Shown in pieces: positions 1 to 11,900 of a DNA stretch of 28,001 bases. Position 1 is the stretch's first letter. Every line of letters begins with the position of its first letter. A model generated the notes under the pieces. That model worked only from the letters and a program-made list of their open reading frames with translations, ran no database searches and was not told the origin of the DNA. The stretch spans positions 1 to 28,001 of the forward strand of contig JBAMDO010000394.1 of assembly GCA_037074765.1 (NCBI GenBank), written 5' to 3'. Origin of the DNA: Mansonella perstans (taxonomy: Eukaryota; Nematoda; Chromadorea; Rhabditida; Onchocercidae). Made by a program: the position numbers and the translations under genes.

Positions 1-1100
1 CTCTTTGTTCATGCATTTATTTATTAACAAAAGAAGAACTATACTCTTTTTTTATTTTCTTTATAGTCTACTTATCGCTAAGTCCTCTGATGTATTATTT
101 GATCTAATTCAAAAAAAGGATGAAATTTAATTTGATTTTAATTAAACCTTTTGCATTTGAATGGCTAAGAGAGAATAAAACTATAAAATATATTGTTTCT
201 TTCATTTCTTCTTCCTCTTTCCTCATACTTCTCCCGAGAAATAAGCAATATATCATTGATTGGGTTTATATTACTTTTAAATTGTCAAATTTACCCAAAA
301 TATTTCTTCTCCATTTCCTTAAAATTACTGATGCAAAATTTATAGCAGTAGCGGGGAAACAACAGCCAGTCAATATAATGCATTCTCTAGCTATCGCTCA
401 TAAATTTAGAATAAAATGTAAATTATGGGGGAAACTCCGGAATTCTGAACGATTATTTCAGAAATCATGCAAGCATAAAACAAGCTGAATAAAAAAATTA
501 GAAGAATTCGGAACTCTGAATGATATCATTTCCGAGTTATAAAATTCTAAACTCTTGTCTTTTTATTGATAGAAATAGATAACTCAAAAATTGCACTTAA
601 TTTTATAGGTGCTTGTAAAGATAGAATCGGTAGCTGTAATTAAGCTTTTGATGAAATCTTGTTTCGGAATAATTTATTTTCAGTGTTCCAAAATTTTTCA
701 AAAATTTTTCTGTTAGATTTTAATATTTCTAATTTTTTGAATTCGTCATATTGAAAATCAAATTTTAATGCAGGAATTATATTGCCACGATTGAAATGAT
801 TCTAGTAAAACTATAGGTTCAAGAATTTAATATCGGAACTTAATTCCCATAAATGTTTTGAACAGACAAATGTAATAAATTTATGTTTCAATTACTAAGT
901 AAATTAAAGGCAATAAAAGCTTACTGCACTAACCATAAACGTCATCAAACGTTAACCGTTAAGCTTCCTCTTAATGGATACACAAATTTCCCATGAGTAT
1001 CCACTCGTCATTATCATCAACAGCTATTCAAACCTTTTATGACTTTTCATCATTTTCACAACTTTTCAAATTTGATATTTTTCATCAACTTGTCAGTAAT

Positions 1101-1145
1101 ACACACACACACACACTTACATACATAAAGACATACACACATACC
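1101..1145. repeat. CA microsatellite
   Basis: Eight uninterrupted AC units (1101-1116) followed by degenerate CATA/CACA units to about 1145. Confidence 0.9.
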
Positions 1146-1500
1146 TCTTGCTGAATTTACAGTTATTATTGAATATTTTAACTATTAAGCAATTAAATTT
1201 TAAAGAAATGACTTTGAAAAATTTCAAAGTGTGAAATACTATAAGTTTAAATCAATTGAAATCATTACAATTAAAAAGATTGAAATGAATTGACTTTTGC
1301 ATATCATGCATCAATGCAATTTCACAACACGTTTAGCAGTTCCTCATTACTGCTATAAGTTTGCAATACTTTTGATGCTATTTTTGAAATTGAATGTTAT
1401 TTAAATGTTACTAATAAGTATTAATTGAATATATTTATGATTTTATCGCAAACTTTAGTGATGATTAATGCTTTATTGCTGTAGTTTTAACTGAATGGTT

Positions 1501-1690
1501 GAAATATGCATACGTTAAGATGAGCACTTACTTGTACACATATTAAGATAGGCTCTTTATTAGACAAAGAAGTCATGAGGCCTATAATTGTAGTTTTAAA
1601 TTTCAATGTGAATTAATGAATCTCTCTTTATATTATGTTACATGACTCAAATTGTTTTTTGAAATATGCATACATTAAGATAAGCTCTTA
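1501..1690 (+). repeat. Direct repeat of a 30-bp motif
   Basis: The motif starting gaaatatgcatac occurs at 1501-1530 and again at 1661-1690 with a few substitutions. A shorter related piece (tattaagata followed by a ctcttta-like run) lies at 1541-1562. The copies are about 160 bp apart. No coding potential is visible in it. Confidence 0.6.
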
Positions 1691-2628
1691 TTAAATAAGA
1701 AAACTATGAGCAATGTGAAAGGAATGTAATCATGAATTTTCTTGAATAGCAATATTAATATGCCTAAAATTAGTTTAAGCATTTTTGTAATGTTTGAGGG
1801 AACTTTGTTAGGCGATGGTACTGTCATTATCATTTTTTAAGAATTATTTGTTCATAACTGATTCTTCACATTCTCCTTCATTTTCTTCATTTCTTTTTTT
1901 ACCCCTTTGACAATTCTTTTCACTCATTTATTGAAGTGGTAGAAAAAAAAAATGCAAATTAACCAATTCGTTCCCTCTTTTAAATCATACACTCTCTTCT
2001 CATTTCTTTTCTTTCTTCCCGCTTTCTAACACTTAATTTCTCCCGATGCAATAGTAATTTAGCGCAGTGGGGTAATTTTGAATGAAGCCCCATTTATATT
2101 CAGAAAAAAAAAAAAAAAAATTGCAAAAAATTAAAATTAAAAACTAGAAAAAAATGAAATAAACAAAAAGGAAAAATTCTGTTTCACTCATTTTATTTCT
2201 TTGCTGAAATCAATTAATTCTTATTCATTTTACTAAATTTTAATAATTTTTTATTTTATTTTCTTTCTTCTTTAATTGATAGCAAATGAGAATTTTCCAT
2301 CAGCTTAAATTAATCAATTAATCAGTACCTTAATTATACTATTAAAAAATATTTTTTATAAGCAAGCATTTGATGAATTTCTTCTTTTTTATCAATGTAT
2401 AAGTTCTTAATCTTAAAATGATTTTAATGTCCTATTTTATCTCTTAAAAGTTTAGTTTTATTTTTAAAAAACAGTAAAAGCGACCTCGAGAAGTGGTAAT
2501 CAAAATGATTTTCATCTTCTTTAGAAATCGTAAAAATTAACATACGCAATATAGCTCATAAGTCTGATATGTCCAAATGACATTTAAGGCCATTGTAAAT
2601 CTTCCATATTGGATTACTGTGAGCAAAT

Positions 2629-2705
2629 ACACACACACACACACACACACATAAAGATACACAAACGCAAATATATACAAACAGACGCACACACATATAC
2701 ACACA
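2629..2705. repeat. CA microsatellite
   Basis: An uninterrupted AC run of eleven units (2629-2650) passes into interrupted ACA/TACA units up to about 2705. Confidence 0.9.
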
Positions 2706-2893
2706 ACTAGATTACTTATATTTGAAGGATTATTTGTTTTTTGGTGTCATTTTTATGATTGATTAGGCGTAAATGTTACACTTATTGTGCGCAAAATTAC
2801 ATTTTTCTATGACAATTATTGAGGGGTAATCCATTTATCGAAAAATTGAAATGAATTTTAGATATTATAACTGATCATAGCATTTAATGAATG

Positions 2894-2940
2894 AATCATA
2901 TCATATCAATTTAATCATATCATATCAATTGAATCATATT
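2894..2940. repeat. 19-bp tandem repeat, about 2.5 copies
   Basis: The unit aatcatatcatatcaatt begins at 2894 and 2913, with a partial third copy from 2932. It contains an internal catat duplication. Confidence 0.85.
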
Positions 2941-3099
2941 ATTTTTTATTTTCAAATAATATCCTTTTTTTTTTTCGGTTGAAAATTAATCCGTTGAATG
3001 GAAATTTAGTGATAATTTATGACAGTTAGTTGATCAACATATGAAGCCATCAGATATGAAATATTCATCACTTTTAAATTTTCCAACTTATTATCGATA

Positions 3100-3141
3100 G
3101 TAGTAGTATATATATGATTGATAGTAGTATATATATGATTG
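3100..3141. repeat. 21-bp tandem duplication
   Basis: The unit ending tagtatatatatgattg occurs twice back to back (3100-3120 and 3121-3141), differing at one position. Confidence 0.85.
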
Positions 3142-3315
3142 AAGGTATTAATCGAATGATGGATTACAGTTATCCGTCATCTCTTATCATTTGGATCATC
3201 ATTATCTTAATAGATATATCATTTAGTGATTGTTAATAAGAATGTTTGTAGAAGTGACGTAAATGATAATTATCGTCACTGTGAACTGTACTAACATATG
3301 ATAAATGTATTTTAG

Positions 3316-5223
3316 AGTTGCAAACTGATGAAGATGGTAATCCGATTTGCTTACTTTGTGATGAGAAATTGGCCTCAGAGCGTAATTGGCTTGAACATAT
3401 CGAATTGGAAAAATCAAAACTTATCAAAAATATTGCTAGGTAATATAATTTATTTAAATTTTATTTTCACATGTAAAGTTATTAAATTTTAATTTTATGT
3501 ATGTGAAATTTTGAATTTCTTAAAATTTTAGTTTGAAAGATTATAAAGCATCTTCTGATAATTTATCACTATCACCAGTATCCGAGCAATGTCGACGAAA
3601 ACGTGAATATGAATTGCTTCGTATACGATCGAATCAGCAAAAAAGGCTTGGATGTAAGATTTGAAATTTATTTTATCATATTGTAAACAATAATCGCTTC
3701 TCTCTTTTTTTTCCGATATTTTATGAAAAAATTATGAAAGCTATGTCGATATAATTGTTATAATTGAAATAACTGAAATTTTTGCATAAATTGTTCCAAA
3801 AAATGTTGAGAAAATTTTACAGTGAAAAATTGTGGATATCGTGAAGATTCTAGCAGTCAATTGAATCGTCCAACAAACAGCAACACAACAATGTTGCAAA
3901 CAGTGACTGACGAGAGCGGAATTAATGTGAAAAAGGAAGAGAGTGAGGTGCAACTCCCGGGAAATACTAGTAATTACTGTCGATTTTGTGAGGTATTTTC
4001 AATTTGAATTTATTCAAATACTTGATTGGAACTCGAAACTTCACTTCAGAGTCATTTACATCTCATTCTGTGTGTTCAAATAAAAAAGAAGGCAACAAGA
4101 AAATTCATTTTATAAATCAAATTTCATTCTTCATTTAATTTTCTGTTATAAATTGACAATTTTAAAACAATAAATTTTTCTCTTAAAATTACTCAAATTC
4201 CAATTGCTAAGAAAAATTTGCTTGTGGCTGATAGATAGTATATCAAATTATCGTTTTATTAGAATGAAACTTTTTTTGTTTTTTTTCAAAGACAAAAAAT
4301 TAAAGGAAAGAAGAGTTACAATTTTGCTGCGAAATATTTCACTCCTTCTATTTGTTGGCAATACTGTAAAAAAAGCGATAAGCTATTTAAACAAATAAAT
4401 ATTTGAAAAGTTTCGTATACTAGTACTTCTCATTTTTCCTTTCTTTGGTTTTGGTAAATTTTTTAAAAACATTTTAAAGGAATTTATTAGTGGTAACCTT
4501 TTGCAGCAAAATTGATGACACTAATCATTTGCTTGTAATTGATGAAATTAAATTTCCACAAAGATAGAGATAGCTCAGTTGGATTGCTCGTAAAATTATT
4601 AAAAATTTAAAACAAAAAGTAATTAAACACTCAACAAAATTGTCAATGCCAAAAAATGTAAGTGAATTTTTGTTTTATTTTTCTAAATTATATAATTTGA
4701 GAGGAAAAATAAGTTTTGAATATTTCTCATAACTTTGCGTTATTGATAATTAAAAGCATTTTTACTGACTAAATTTATTATAATCCATGCGGATGTTTGA
4801 TTCGGTTTTTGATTAAAATTAATTTTTTTTTTTAGCGTCATCATGAGTATTTGATTATTAGTAGCAGTTTCGAGCATCCTCGATGTCACGATTGCTTTTT
4901 AAAATTACGCGCACAAACTGGCGTACTACCACTTTCAGTAAGTTATAATAATTTGAAATGATTGTTAGTACATCGTTCAAATTAATTCAGTTAAAATGCT
5001 TATTATAATTGCTTAAACTAATTGATTAATTATGAAAAGAAATAATAGGTGTGCTTGTAGCTGTTCTTTTTTCTTGATTTAATTATTTTCATTTCAGATA
5101 ACTTCACCATCGGCAGGTTGTTGCAGTCCAAATGGTTTAAGTGATGGTACATCCGGAAAAGTTTCGTCACCACACTCACCATTATCATTGGTTGTTGAAC
5201 AGAAACGTTTAAGGACCGAATAA
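3316..5223 (+). CDS. C-terminal part of a zinc-binding protein, RNF220-middle-domain-like (partial, 5 exons)
   Basis: Exons on the plus strand: about 3316-3439, 3532-3653, 3823-3992, 4836-4937 and 5098-5223. All four introns are GT-AG and phases agree at every junction. The product carries ICLLC (a CxxC pair) followed by WLEHIE, then an Arg-rich helix RRKREYELLRIRSNQQKRL. Next come a Ser/Thr-rich stretch with a VKKEE sumoylation-like motif and a second Cys set (YCRFCE, then HPRCHDC in the next exon). The protein ends in a Ser/Pro-rich tail, ...RLRTE, stop at 5221-5223. The CxxC...H element followed by an LRIRSNQQKRL helix resembles my memory of the RNF220 middle domain. The terminal RING finger of RNF220 is not seen; instead there are two CxxC pairs. 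The start lies upstream and was not found. The first exon could start at 3316 or 3318 because two AGs are adjacent. The intron at 3993-4835 might hide a further small exon. The exon chain is firm; the family is tentative. Confidence 0.7.
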
Positions 5224-5308
5224 ATTTTAGTGAAATAGAATTATTACTTAACAACTTTGTTAATTTTTTCTTTTTTCAATTTCCTTTTGTAATTGTTTTT
5301 TCTGTGTT

Positions 5309-5371
5309 AATATTATTATTATTACTGTATTATTATTATTTACTATCACTATTATTGCTATTATTATTATT
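5309..5371. repeat. ATT/TTA trinucleotide repeat
   Basis: Interrupted tattattatt runs in the 3' untranslated region of the upstream (+) gene. Confidence 0.8.
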
Positions 5372-5402
5372 GCTATTTTTATGCGTTACTATGGTTTGGG
5401 TC

Positions 5403-5408
5403 AATAAA
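5403..5408 (+). terminator. Poly(A) signal of the (+) gene
   Basis: AATAAA lies 180 nt after the stop codon at 5221-5223, the first canonical hexamer downstream of it apart from the AT-rich repeats. Confidence 0.6.
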
Positions 5409-5664
5409 AAAATGCGTGCCGTTCAGTTAGCTGTGATTTGTAATCGGTAATTTTAATTTAATTAACTTTCTTAGTTCTATATCTTAATTTTTGAGATGAA
5501 AAATTTTTTTACATTATCAAATGATCAAATTTTATTTTCAATTTTCTTTTTGTTTTTTTAAATACTTTTTAAATGAATTGATCTATGATGTTTTGTATTA
5601 TAGCTTATCTTATCGGTTATCATTAGTGAAATTTTAAAATAGAGCAAAACAAACACTTCCACTT

Positions 5665-5670
5665 TTTATT
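5665..5670 (-). terminator. Candidate poly(A) signal of the myosin gene
   Basis: AATAAA on the minus strand, about 230 nt beyond the myosin stop codon (5902-5904). A second minus-strand AATAAA is at 5531-5536. Which one is used cannot be told from sequence alone. Confidence 0.45.
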
Positions 5671-5705
5671 CTTTTTAATCTCTATATTTGTCGTACAATG
5701 TCGCC

Positions 5706-5734
<29 letters not shown>
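5706..5734. repeat. A29 homopolymer
   Basis: A run of 29 A on the plus strand (T on the myosin strand). It lies in the myosin 3' untranslated region, between the two convergent genes. Confidence 0.95.
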
Positions 5735-5738
<4 letters not shown>

Positions 5739-5901
5739 CACAATGATAATAATAATACCAGAGCGAAGAGACAGAAGAAAAAAAAATGTAGGTATCATGG
5801 ATCACTCCAGAATAGCACTATGCAAATTAAAGTAAATTATCGATTAATTTGATAGGAAATATCTTTCTTCCTTTTTTGTTTTTTTTTAAACTTTTTTTAA
5901 T

Positions 5902-8900
5902 CTAATAATCGGAAATTCGATTGCGAGATGCTGAACGGAGAACGGTAGCAGAGCGTGCTGTCTGTAAACCACCACCCGGTGCAACTGATAATGTTGTTCG
6001 ACTCATCGAACGCATCTTTGTGACAGAATTTTCCGCATTATCAGCACGTTCTTCGGCATCTTCCAGTTGATGTTGAATTTGTCGATACTTTTGCAAGTTT
6101 GTATTTGCAAGTTCTTCCTGTATAAAAAATCAATAATGAGTTTATTGATTTAATTATTATATTCCTATGAAAGTATCTCCTAAAAGTTACATTAAAAAAA
6201 GGATCATTTCATTGAAATGGATATGATGATACAGGACAGGACATCGGTTATTTCACATACCAAAAGAATAAATGTTATTTTCATAGAACTGTTTGATTTT
6301 TATCATATTAACGGCTAAATATCAAACAACATTTGATAATTTTGATTCTTATCATTGAAATTATTGAACAAATGTATGATATCAGCTAAATGGCAGTGAT
6401 AAGATGAAATTAAAAAAGGAAAATTTATCCTAACAATATTTAGTAATTCCACAATAAGAATTGCTTTTGTCATCATAATAATTAATTATTAGCAATTATA
6501 GATGATATCGCTGTATTTTTAGGACACTTCCAAATTACTCCTTATCACATAACTTTCCGCATATCACTCTAACTACTCATTTCTTATCATTGAATGTTAT
6601 TAGTTTTTTCATTCCGACCTATTTATGCCAGTATCGCCAGAAATATCACTTTATGCCTTCTCTCTCCCTTTCTCTATAATGAATTTAATTTCCAATATGT
6701 TCAAGTATCATATTAAGTAACAAAAACTAAAAATACTTGTAATTATTTCAGTCTAATATTTAAATAATTCTGTAATGCAAATTTCGAAAATTAATCTACA
6801 TTGATTGTGTTAAATTAGTTCTATTTTCTATTACGATGCAATTTAAAACAAGCATTTTAAGAACGAAAACTTTTCTTTAAAAAAACTTACAGCATCTTCC
6901 AGTTGCTTCTTTTGCATTTTAATTTTGCTTTGAAGTTTGTCGACAAGATCCTGTAAACGTTCGTAATTTTTCTTGTCCTCGTCTACTTGAAATTGTAATT
7001 CGCGTACTCGCCTTTCAGATTTAGCAACATTTTTATTGACTTCTTGATAACGATGTTGTTCAACATCAAGTTCAGATTCGAGATCACGAATGCGTTGTTC
7101 GAGTTTAGTAATTACTTTTTTGCCACCTTTTAGCGCTGCTTGCTCTGCTTCTTCTAATTGCCCCTAAATTGTTCGATAATAAAAAAATTAACAATCAACA
7201 ATCTTAGTACTTGGCTTAAATACACTCATACATGATCCAGCCAAGTTAACTGTTTGCTATCACGCCATAAAAGTACACGTAATAATGCAAATTTTGCTTA
7301 TCTATGCTAAATGCCACATTTTTAAGTGTCATTCATTCTTAGCTCATCAAAATTGATCAATTTATAACAACTAAAGTAAAAATGGCTATATTTTTCGTTT
7401 AATTATTGTATAAAAATTAATACTGATATTTTTTAAAAATAGTCAAAAGAATAGAAATTTAAAACTTAATTTCATTAAAACTAAATTTTCAAAAGAAGAA
7501 GAACTTGCTTGCATGTCTTTAATCTGTGCTTCCAGGCCCTTTTTCATCCTATCAATATGCAAACCATGCTCTTGTTCTTGCCGATATTCCTCGGCAAGTC
7601 TTTCAGCATCAGCAATTGCTTTCCTGCTTCGTTCTTCTGAGGCACGAAACTCATTCAACGTTTCATCCATGTCTGCGTGAATAGCCTATAAGATGAAAAT
7701 TTCCACTCACGTCACGTCTGCCATTTCATTTTGAATCACAAAATTACAATTATTCTTTGATTGCTTATTGAACAAAAGAAAAAAAGCATTTGACTATATT
7801 TCATAGTAGTACAATTGAAACATTTAAAGTGATTGCGAAAACAAACCATTTCCTTCAATATAAATAAATTAAAAATCTAATAGCCAATTATGAAACAGAA
7901 ATTTAAATAATTAATTAATTACATAAAATTATTTCTGCAAAGACAAAACTTGCCTGTAGTTCTCCCTCAACTTTTCTCTTTGCAGCGCTAAGATTACTGA
8001 CTTGCATATTTAACTCATTAGCCTGATCACGACTTTCGGTTGCATCTAGCTCACTTTGTCTTCGGGCTCGTTCAGCTTGTTCTAATGATTGGCTAATTTC
8101 ATCTTTTTCAGCTTCCAAAATTTGTGCACGTTTCTCAGCTGAATAATACTGCTGTTTCATTTCATCACGCTGTCGTTGCTCTTCTTCAATCTGCCAAAAC
8201 AAAATACAATTTTAATTTTTTTTTAAATTTAAATTATTTTTCTTGACATTTTTTTAAGAAAAAAATTGCTTTTAACAAGTTTTGGTGAATAAATTTTTCA
8301 AAAATAATAAATTTTTTCCAAAAAAAAAAACTTTATGTTTGATTAAAGAAAAAAAAAATTTCATTTATTTTGCCAATTTTTCACTTTAAATTTATTTATC
8401 ATTGAAAACGATAGCAAATTATTGATTTTTTTACATCACTGCTAAAATGATAACTCGGTTTTTTTTGTCTTAAACGTAACTTCATTAAACTTAAACCTTA
8501 AAACTTTAATTCTTTTTTTCACAACTCTGGCTTAAATCTTTTCTCTGCAGGTAAAAAAGACCCTTAGCTAAGCAAACCTGTAATTGTAATTCACGTATTT
8601 GCTCCGTGCAACGTTTCAGACTCTTCTGTGCATCAGCATTTGCTTTATTAGCATGATCTAGTGCAATCTCAAGTTCATTAATATCTGATTCCAACTTTTT
8701 CTTTATACGTAGAAGCTCATTTTTGCTCTTTGATTCAGCTTCTAATGATGCTTGCATTGATTCCAATGCACGTTGGTGGTTCCTTCGGGTATTTTCAAAA
8801 TCTTCTTCTTTCTCCCGAATTCGTTTCTCAATTTCGGAACGTATTTGTGATACTTCCACCTGCGCACGCATCACTTTACTTTCTTCTGCTTCCAGTGCAC

Positions 8901-11900
8901 CTTTAAACAAAAAGTTTTATTATTTAAATTGAATAAGAAGTTTCGAACTAAGTATGAATTTCTAATTTAAGTGCTTTCCTTCTTTTTTGCTTATTTTAAT
9001 ATGCAAATAAATGATGAACCTTCTGCTTCATCAAGTGCATGTTGCAATTCTTCTTTTTCAATTTCCAGACGTCGAATCATTTTCTGCATTTCATGTTGTG
9101 AACGTCCACCTTCACCAAGTTGATCAGTGAGGTCTTTGATTTCATGACTTAATGCTTTATTTTCATGACGTAATCCCTCAGCTGTTTCCGCATACTCTTC
9201 ATGAGTTGTCTTCATTTTAAACAAATCCGTTGATAAATTACGTACTTCACGTTGAGCAGCTTCAAGTTCTGTTGCCATATCATCTGCTTTCTTTTTCCAT
9301 TCATCAACAAGCTGTAAAAAACGAAAAATAAATAATTTAATCTTACAAATTCTGCAAAAAAATTTTCAACAGGATCAATTTTTGCAACTCTAAAATTTGA
9401 TATCAAATTTCAAAAATAATATTCGAAACTATCTCATATTACAACTAAACAATTTTTTTTGCATCATCATGTCAGAGAGATTTTTTTTAAATAAGCCAAA
9501 CTATGTTTGGGTTAAAATTGGAAATGTTTAAAAAAACGATTTTTTTGCAAAGAAATATTTGGCATACTTTCATCGAATGTAATTTAATTTAAATGATTTT
9601 CTTACAATAGTATTTATGTTTTAAATTGTTGTCTTTAATGGGACAGTTGTTTGCCTCCTTTTTCATAATTTTATTTTTGATGCTTTTAGTATTTTACAAA
9701 GTGGAGAGTTTTTAAGTTATTTGTTAAAATAAAAAAATCACAAAATACAATCTAACTATGAGATACATTAAATTAAATCAGTTCATTATTGTATTTTAAT
9801 ATGCGATATACGATGACACTTTTTGACCTTTGTAACAATTTTTAATAAAAAACTTACCGCATCAAAACCTTTTTGCTTTCTCTCTAGCTGATTTGCTGTA
9901 GCGTTTGCACGTTCCACGTCTACTTGCGCATCATCAAGATCACCAAGAAGACGTGATCGTGTTTTCTCCAATGATATAATCTTTTGATTAGCTTGTTCAA
10001 GCGCTTCTTGCAACTCGCTAATTTTAACACCTTGCTTACGACGAACTTCTTCAATTTCGGTAGCTTGAAGCATACCATCCTGTTCAAAACGTGATTGCCA
10101 CTGTTGAATTTCACCATTTGCTTTACTTAATTGTCGTGCAATCTCATTTTTGGCATCAATCTCATCTTCCAAATTACTGTGCACTTGATCAACTTCAATT
10201 TGTAAATTTTTCACTTGTGCTGCAAGTGCTTGACGTTCACGTATTTCTTCATCAGTTGCTGAACGAATTTCTTCAATTTGTTGCATTAATTGAGCTTTAA
10301 ATCGTTGTAACGTTCCAACTTGCTCTTCAGCATCTTCTAACTGCCGTAACATATCACTATTTTCACTTGCAAAACGATTTCGTACTGTGCTACAATCGTG
10401 AAGTTGACGTGATTGCTCATCTGCTCGAGCTTGTAGATCATTTAATTGTAACTCAAATTGCTTAACTAATTTTTCATTACTTACTTTTGCAGCAGATTCG
10501 CTATCTAATTGTGCAGCTAATTCTTCGGCATTTCTTACATACTGCATTTTATCTTTTTCCAATTTATGTTTTTGTTTCTGAATTTGATCTAATTGATCGG
10601 TTAATTCAGCTACAGCATCTGTATGCTTCTTACGTAGAGCAGCTAATTGATTTTCATGATTCATATTTGCTTCTTCAAGATCACGTCGTAATTTGGCTAA
10701 TTCAGCTTCACGTTTCTTATTAATTTCTATTTGAGCAGCTGTAGCACCACCTTGCTCATCTAATCGATCATTTAATTCTTCCAATTCAAATTGAATGTCT
10801 GAACGAGCTTTATCAGTTTTTGATCGAGATTGTCGCTCATTTTGTATTTCATCTTCTAATTCAGCTGCACGACTTTGCAATTCCTTAATTTGTCGCTGTA
10901 ACTTACTAATTGTCGCTTGCTCATCTTCTAATCGACTACTTAAGGCATTCAATTCGGTTTCTTTTCGTCTCAAATTATTTTCCACATCACGTCGTTGACG
11001 TGTTGCTTCTTCTATTGTTTCTTGCGCAATTTTCAATTCTCCCTCAAGTTTCCGTTTTGATTTCTCACTGTCCGCCTTTTCACGTCTTTCACGTTCCAAA
11101 TTATCTTCCAAATCATTAAGCGTTTGTTCTAGCTTACTTTTAATCTTATTTGCGTGATTTGTTTTATCTTCCTCACCTTGCAAATCTTCCGTAATTTTCT
11201 TATTCATTTCCTCTTGATGTTTAATTTCTTTGTTTAATTTAGTAATTGATTCTGTTTGCTGTTGTAGTTCATCCTCAAGTGAACGAATCTGATGATCCTT
11301 TGATTGCTTTTCCATTTCCGCTTTACGTGCACTCATTTCCAAATCCTGCATTTGCTTCTTTAATGCATCAATTTCACCTTCGGCCTTTTTTTTCGATCGT
11401 TGAATTTCTGTATTTTGATCTTCAACGTCAGCAAGTTGCTCATTCAATTCCTGAAGAAATTTTTTTGTTAAAGAAATTTTCCTGGAGTTTCATTTTTGAG
11501 CAAAGTTACCACCAAATCTTCCATTTAGAGATGATGACTCAAACTAAAGGAAGAAATATTTAAATTAAATAAACAAAAATTCAAAAATAGAAATAACTAT
11601 AAAATGTTCACCTCAAGTTTTCTGTCAGCATCGGTTTTTGCTGTTTCCATTTGCGAAAGACTTCCCTCAGATTTGGTAAGATTATTCTTAATAGCTTCCA
11701 GTTTTTCAAACAATTCTGCCTTTTCCGTTTCCATTTTCTTCGCACTATCATCCAAACTCTTCCGTAAACTTTCCTCTTTTTGTAGCGTTTCCTCCAGAGA
11801 TTTTACTTTATTCTGCAATTGTTCTAACTCTTCCGCAATTTTTCCTTCCTTTAGCATCGGTCGAACTTTGGTATACAATTTGAACCATTCCCATGTTCTC

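Larger units (their letters stand above)
1..3315. other. Region without a supportable gene (intron or spacer)
   Basis: AT-rich DNA with many stops in all frames. The only long frame, 120-488 (+), has the low-complexity composition expected of chance reading in AT-rich DNA and no recognisable domain. The first supportable exon of the downstream (+) gene begins at about 3316 behind a TTTTAG acceptor, so part of this stretch could be its intron. I found no convincing upstream exon or start codon. Several short tandem repeats are listed separately. Confidence 0.6.

Noticed and set aside
120..488. 122-residue frame on the plus strand
   Set aside because: Composition is that of random AT-rich DNA, there is no domain, and no exon-like signals or conserved motifs support it.
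4563..4590. tRNA-like start: agatagctcagttgg matches a D-arm/A-box
   Set aside because: No anticodon arm, T-arm or B-box follows within tRNA distance, and the rest does not fold as a tRNA. It lies in an intron of the (+) gene.
9786..11563. Several plus-strand frames within the large myosin exon
   Set aside because: They are antisense shadows of the coiled-coil coding sequence, rich in Leu, Phe and His as expected from the complement of Glu/Gln/Lys codons.
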